Source of the DNA: Lumnitzera littorea | Lineage: Eukaryota > Streptophyta > Magnoliopsida > Myrtales > Combretaceae | Length of the DNA: 64,000 bases | Assembly: GCA_024138015.1 (NCBI GenBank) | Contig: JAMXBB010000010.1 | Span: forward strand, 15,435,726-15,499,725 | Direction of reading: 5' to 3' | Part shown: positions 59,982 through 64,000 of the stretch, in pieces | Layout: each line of letters begins with the position of its first letter | Numbering within the stretch: position 1 is the first letter of the stretch | Position numbers and translations under genes: made by a program | Notes under the pieces: model-generated | What the model saw: only the letters and a program-made list of their open reading frames with translations | Told to the model about the DNA's origin: nothing | Database searches by the model: none

Positions 59982-61757
59982 ATGGAAAATTTTAAGTACT
60001 TCCCTTTCCTGGTGGATCTGCATCTTCTGTTCCATGCCGCTCTGTGCAATCCATAAGAAATTCCGAAAATGACGACCGGCAAAAGGCTACTCTATCTATT
60101 TGGGGAGTTAATATTGGACGCCGGAAACAACCGGTACCTATTGAGGGACATCTTCTTTCCACCTCTTCACAACCCATATGGTTTCACATACTTCACCAAT
60201 GCCACCGGAAGATGTTCCATCCGCATAATTGTCTACATTTCATGTCTCGTTAATAAAGTATTTGAGACATTTATTAAGAATTTAAAAAAAAAAAGTGCTT
60301 ATATTTTTTTAAAATTCATTGTGTGCTTTATTAAAGAACAAATGTTTGAAATTTTCTTATATTTGGTATTTTAGTGGATGCTGATACAAAATCTGTTAAT
60401 TTCTTCCATTCACTTCTTTCATTTACTTTGCCGAAAAAAATATTCCTTTGACTGAATCAAGAAGAAATTTCTACAATTTTTCACATTCTTTCATTTCATA
60501 AAATTTATAATCGGCCTTTCATTATTTCGGAATAATTTGGCAGCAGATTTTGCAAATCTGAGCTTGGTTGCGCCTTCACTGTCACCAAATGGGAACTTCC
60601 TTAATGGAGCCAACTTTGCTTCAAGTGGAGCATCCGTTCTTGACCGCAGCCTCGCGAGTAATCAAATCCTTTCTCTCATGGACGCCCAAAACCATGAAAA
60701 TAATTATATAATTAAATGTTAAATAATTATAATTTATGAAATTTTTATAAAACTTTTCATTATTGATTATTAAAAAATTATCACATAACTACTCCATCTA
60801 ATAACCTTTTCTTCTCTCTTTTTTTTTTTTAAGGATGAAGAGGTAATTTTTAAAAATTGTAGTTTTACAATAAGATTCCTTTTTTAGAACATAAAACCAA
60901 AAGAATTAATTTAAATCTTTCTTGAAAGTAACAAGAAGTTCCCTTAAAATGTTTATTTAAACCTTTAAAAATTGTAGTTATCTTGTAACTAGCCAACAAA
61001 AATAAAATTGATTCTTTTATAAAGGTTTTAGCACTGCTCCTCAACCTTCGGGTTGTTCCATTTAATCCGTGTATTCAAGAAAAATAACAAATATTAGATC
61101 AACCTAGTTTTAATAGTCTTGTAGACGTGTATTGGTATTTGGACTTGGAAGTTACCATTGAAAAATAGTTTGAATCAGACTGGTCGGTTTGTTATATTTT
61201 GAGTAAATTACAAACATACCCCTTTTATACTTGTAGCTTGTTTCACATGCAATCAAATTTATCTGCTCCTTTTTCTATTTATTTTTTCTTTTTCTTTTTC
61301 GTTTTTTTTTCCTGTTTTGTCAATGAAGTTGTATTACAACTTTAAGGAGGGAGATCCTTTATTACCATAGAATTAAATGATATTAAATATTTAAATAAAT
61401 TATTTATAAAAAATACTCATAATTATTGTATGTTATAATTTTCTTAAAGGTTAAAAATTTAACATTTAACCTCAAGCATATATAAACACCATTTGTACTC
61501 TCATATCCTCACATTATGCAGGCATTGCTTACTCTTGTAGACTAATTGAGCAATTTCACTTGCTTAGTAGCTACAATGAAGGCTATAAGGGGTGATGAGG
61601 AAATGAGGGAGGTTCCTATGAATTCTGTTCATGTGCTAGCCTTTAGAGGCAATGACTACATAAACTTTTACCTTGAGTATGAAGAGACTGGATCTTCACC
61701 TACTCATGGTGAAAAGGAAGCACATGGGAAAGACTTCATAGGCAACCTCTATTGGAG
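59982..61757 (+). pseudogene. Second GDSL esterase/lipase copy, broken (exons 1-3)
   Basis: Exon 1 is 59982-60230. It has a signal-like start (MENFKYFPFLVDLHLLF), a TAA at 60054-60056 and then YLFGELILDAGNN where the intact gene has YIFGDSLFDVGNN, so the nucleophilic Ser is gone. It ends with NPYGFTYFTNATGR and a damaged DGR..PDF. Exon 2 is 60544-60653, 110 nt as in the paralogue (ADFANLSLVAPSL, GANFASSGASVL). Its donor is GCGAGT instead of GTGAGT. Exon 3 runs from 61522 to about 61757 with a second stop (TAA at 61543, replacing Gln of DQL), MKAIRGDEE, and FRGNDYINFY, where GxND is kept. A small deletion is likely at the 3' border. Exon 4 was not found. Clearly a pseudogene, in opposite orientation to the gene at 7148-30451. 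Confidence 0.82.
60654..61521 (+). other. Intron 2 of GDSL pseudogene
   Basis: 868-bp AT-rich intron bounded by a GC-type donor (gcgagt) and a cag acceptor. It is much shorter than the transposon-filled 4.1-kb intron 2 of the other copy, so it may be close to the ancestral size. Confidence 0.55.
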
Positions 61758-62803
61758 TCCTTGTGAGCTAATTTATTATTACTTAGTCTTAGTTATCATT
61801 ATTTTTCCAATGAATTACTCCTTTTTAGTCAATTATGCTATGTAAAATTGTCAAACTCACCATTCTACCTAGAATTGCTAAAGGATTGATAGAATCGAAA
61901 TGTAAAATTGAAACTTAAAAACGTAAGTTTCTATAATCTACGTAAAATAGCTTTAAAAACTGTGGATATGCTTATAGCAATTATTAAAAACTTAAAATAT
62001 ATAATAAAAACAAAAAATGGAGAAATTAAGTTCTTTTTCATAAAAATTTCCTAATAATATATAATTTAATACGTATATAAGAAGAACAAATAAAGTCAAA
62101 AATAATTTTTTCCATTATTTTTTTTTTCAAAAATCAATAAATTAAAGAGAATCAAACATTTTAATTCGATTTAAATTATTAATGGTATAAAATAAAGTAT
62201 ATAGTTTTCATTATAATTTTTGTTATTGGAGCTAAAATCTAGATAAAGACTATAAACATAAAATAAGAGACTAAGAGAGAGAGAAAGAGGAAAAAAAATT
62301 AAAATATGAGATGAAAGATAATATAATGTTTTAATAGTTGATGGTTTGTAAAAATTTAGTTATATTTTTTCATTTTTTAACCCATTTAACTTAGATATAA
62401 AGAATTAGTAAATTTAGTAAAAAAATGTAAGTTTCTACTAAGTTTAATATGTAAACTTAATTAAAAATATAAATTTTTATATAAAAACAATTTTATAAAC
62501 GAATTAACCCAAAAGAACTTTATAAAATTATAAACTCATATAATTGCATAGGTAGAATGGTGATTTTAACAACTATAATGCGATGAATGAATGATTAATG
62601 AAAGTATTCATTAATTCTTTTGATGTGGTTGGTCTAATGCAAACTACACAGTCATGTACATATTTCAATTAAAATTAGGGGTAAATTACAAAAAGAAAAA
62701 AATAAAAACTTCTATCTTTATTTTGCTCTTAGCTTTGATTGCTTAGACATGGTTTTATGAAAAATGTCCTTTGGACTTTATAAAATTTTGAGAAGAAAAT
62801 TTC
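61758..62803. other. AT-rich DNA, no gene seen
   Basis: Possible intron 3 of the GDSL pseudogene. Contains a GAGA-rich run (62274-62292). No exon 4 reading (GGRKF or GPxGC) is visible. Confidence 0.45.
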
Positions 62804-63026
62804 TGTGTGTGTATATTCATATCACAGGCTAAAGAGGGTCGATATATATACAACATAGACGCACTAACTAAGCTTCTAAATAAAGAAAACAAATATCCTA
62901 AATATACTATTTACACAATTGACAGATATTTATAGATCTTAAAATATTCTAATATTTTCTAAACATAGAAAATATCCTAAATATACTCTTTACATAATTG
63001 ATAGATATTCCTAAAATATTCTAATA
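62804..63026 (-). repeat. 3' LTR of copia element with internal duplication
   Basis: It abuts the polypurine tract. AAATATCCTAAATATACT...AAAATATTCTAATA occurs twice, at about 62890-62954 and 62968-63026. The minus-strand start reads TATTAGAAT where TGTTAGAAT would be expected. Confidence 0.65.
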
Positions 63027-63049
63027 CCCCCCCTCAAGTTGGTGTGTGA

Positions 63050-63993
63050 AGATTGCAAACCCCCAACTTGCGTAGAAGATACCCAAACTGCTGTATCCCC
63101 AATGCCTTAGTAAAAATATCAGCGAATTGCTTAGAGCTACGTACATAAGCAGTCTAAACATGTCCATGTTGAATCTCATTACGAATAAAATGACAATCAA
63201 TTTCAATGTGCTTTATGCGCTCATGAAACACAGGATTTGCACTAATGTGTAAAGTTGCTCGACTATCACAATACAACAGCATAGGATGAGAGTGTATAAC
63301 ATCGAGAGACAGCAAAAGACCCTTTAACCATTTCAGTTCACACACAGTGGTAGCCATGGAACGATATTCTACTTCAGCAGAGGATCTCGACACTATATGT
63401 TGCTTTTTAGTCTTCCAAGAAATGGGAGAAGTCCCTAACATAACAAAATATCAAGTAAAAGATCGTCGAGTTAAAAGACAACTCCCCCAATCAGAATCAC
63501 AATAAGCATACAATCAAAGATCACTATCAGCTCGTAAAAGTATTCCTTGTCCAGGACTGCCCTTCAAATAACAAACTACGCGTAAAGCTGCTTCCCAATG
63601 AGCTTCCCTTGGTTGATGCATAAATTGTGCCAAAATATGAACACTGTAGGACAACTCAGGTCGAGTAAGAGTCAAATAAATTAGTCTTCCTACCAATCTC
63701 CAATACTTCTTTGAATCTGCCAACAATGCATTTTCTACTAAGGCTAAATGATGATTTTGTTCAATGGGAAAACCAGATGGTTTAGCACCCAATAATCCAA
63801 CTTCACTGATAATATCCAAAGCATATTTGCGTTGGCAAAGAAAAATTCCTTCTTGATTCCAAGCCACCTCTACGCCTAAAAAATACTTCAATGTTCCCAA
63901 ATCTTTCATGTGGAAGCAGTGGCATAAATAATCTTTAAACTTTTGAATGACAACTCCATTATTCCCCGCAATAACAAGATCATCGACATACAC
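63050..63993 (-). pseudogene. Copia reverse transcriptase end and RNase H, nearly open
   Basis: The stretch 63993-63514 begins MYVDDLVIAGNN with the RT active site intact, then MKDLGTLKYFLGVEV and the connection region LTRPELSYSVHILAQFMHQP. The RNase H follows: YCDSDWGSC at about 63500, SSAEVEYRSMA and LLYCDSRATLHISANPVFHE (63441-63154), ending QFADIFTKALG. Only about two stops (near 63513 and 63445, the latter at a Gly codon of the RRSxTGY run) interrupt 900 bp. The upstream part of pol is off-window, so it may be complete there. Confidence 0.82.
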
Positions 63994-64000
63994 CAGTATA

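Larger units (their letters stand above)
62804..64000 (-). mobile_element. Ty1/copia retrotransposon, young-looking, cut by window edge
   Basis: A 3' LTR (about 62804-63026) and polypurine tract (GAGGGGGGG) are followed on the minus strand by RNase H and RT with long open stretches. The rest continues beyond 64000. It lies downstream of GDSL pseudogene exon 3. Confidence 0.82.

Noticed and set aside
60044..60253. Plus-strand frame overlapping GDSL pseudogene exon 1
   Set aside because: It is the wrong frame of the same exon. The frame with FGELILDAGNN and NPYGFTYFTN is the homologous one.
1..64000. CRISPR arrays, rRNA, tRNA and bacterial operons
   Set aside because: None seen. The repeats present are transposon-derived and the gene structure is plant nuclear.

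Overview
The window reads as nuclear DNA of a flowering plant, most likely a eudicot. It is AT-rich, intron-rich and dominated by decayed LTR retrotransposons and LINEs. The only recognisable host genes belong to the plant GDSL esterase/lipase family. I saw no bacterial features, CRISPR array, rRNA or convincing tRNA. Element boundaries marked 'about' are approximate; exon junctions, the LTR pairs and the target-site duplications (TSDs) were read base by base.

Host genes. A GDSL esterase/lipase gene lies on the minus strand. Exon 1 is 30184-30451, exon 2 29997-30106, exon 3 25631-25873 and exon 4 7148-7403. All splice sites are GT/AG and the reading frame is continuous. The final exon (DxxH block) is not in the window. 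Intron 2 is about 4.1 kb and intron 3 about 18.2 kb, both swollen by transposons. A second, broken GDSL copy runs the opposite way on the plus strand (59982 to about 61750). Its exon sizes match, but it has lost the catalytic Ser and carries stop codons.

Left part (1-30 kb), inside the GDSL introns: a fragment of a Tat-lineage Ty3/gypsy element (1-1.1 kb); an L1-type LINE (about 1.27-6.6 kb, plus); a worn Ty1/copia tail (about 9.0-9.3 kb, minus); a Tat-lineage element (about 12.2-21.8 kb, plus) with gag, protease, RT, two RNase H domains, integrase and an antisense accessory gene; an LTR/gag scrap (about 23.0-24.3 kb); a 398-bp LINE tail with an 11-bp TSD (24.94-25.34 kb); and a Mutator-like inverted-repeat element with a 10-bp TSD (26.07-27.23 kb).

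Right part (31-64 kb). A 5'-truncated copia element (31.67-36.2 kb, minus) is followed by unclassified repeats. Then comes a nested complex: a Tat-lineage element on the minus strand between paired LTRs at 39557-40100 and 59237-59779. Its integrase is split twice, by a chromovirus (45899-52826) and by a solo LTR of about 3 kb (53090-56062). Each insertion is flanked by near-identical 5-bp TSDs, and removing both restores an open integrase frame. A younger-looking copia element starts at about 62.8 kb and leaves the window.

The most unusual recurring object is the antisense, intron-containing, coiled-coil accessory gene between integrase and 3' LTR of the Tat elements. It appears in two elements and, as a tail only, in a third.
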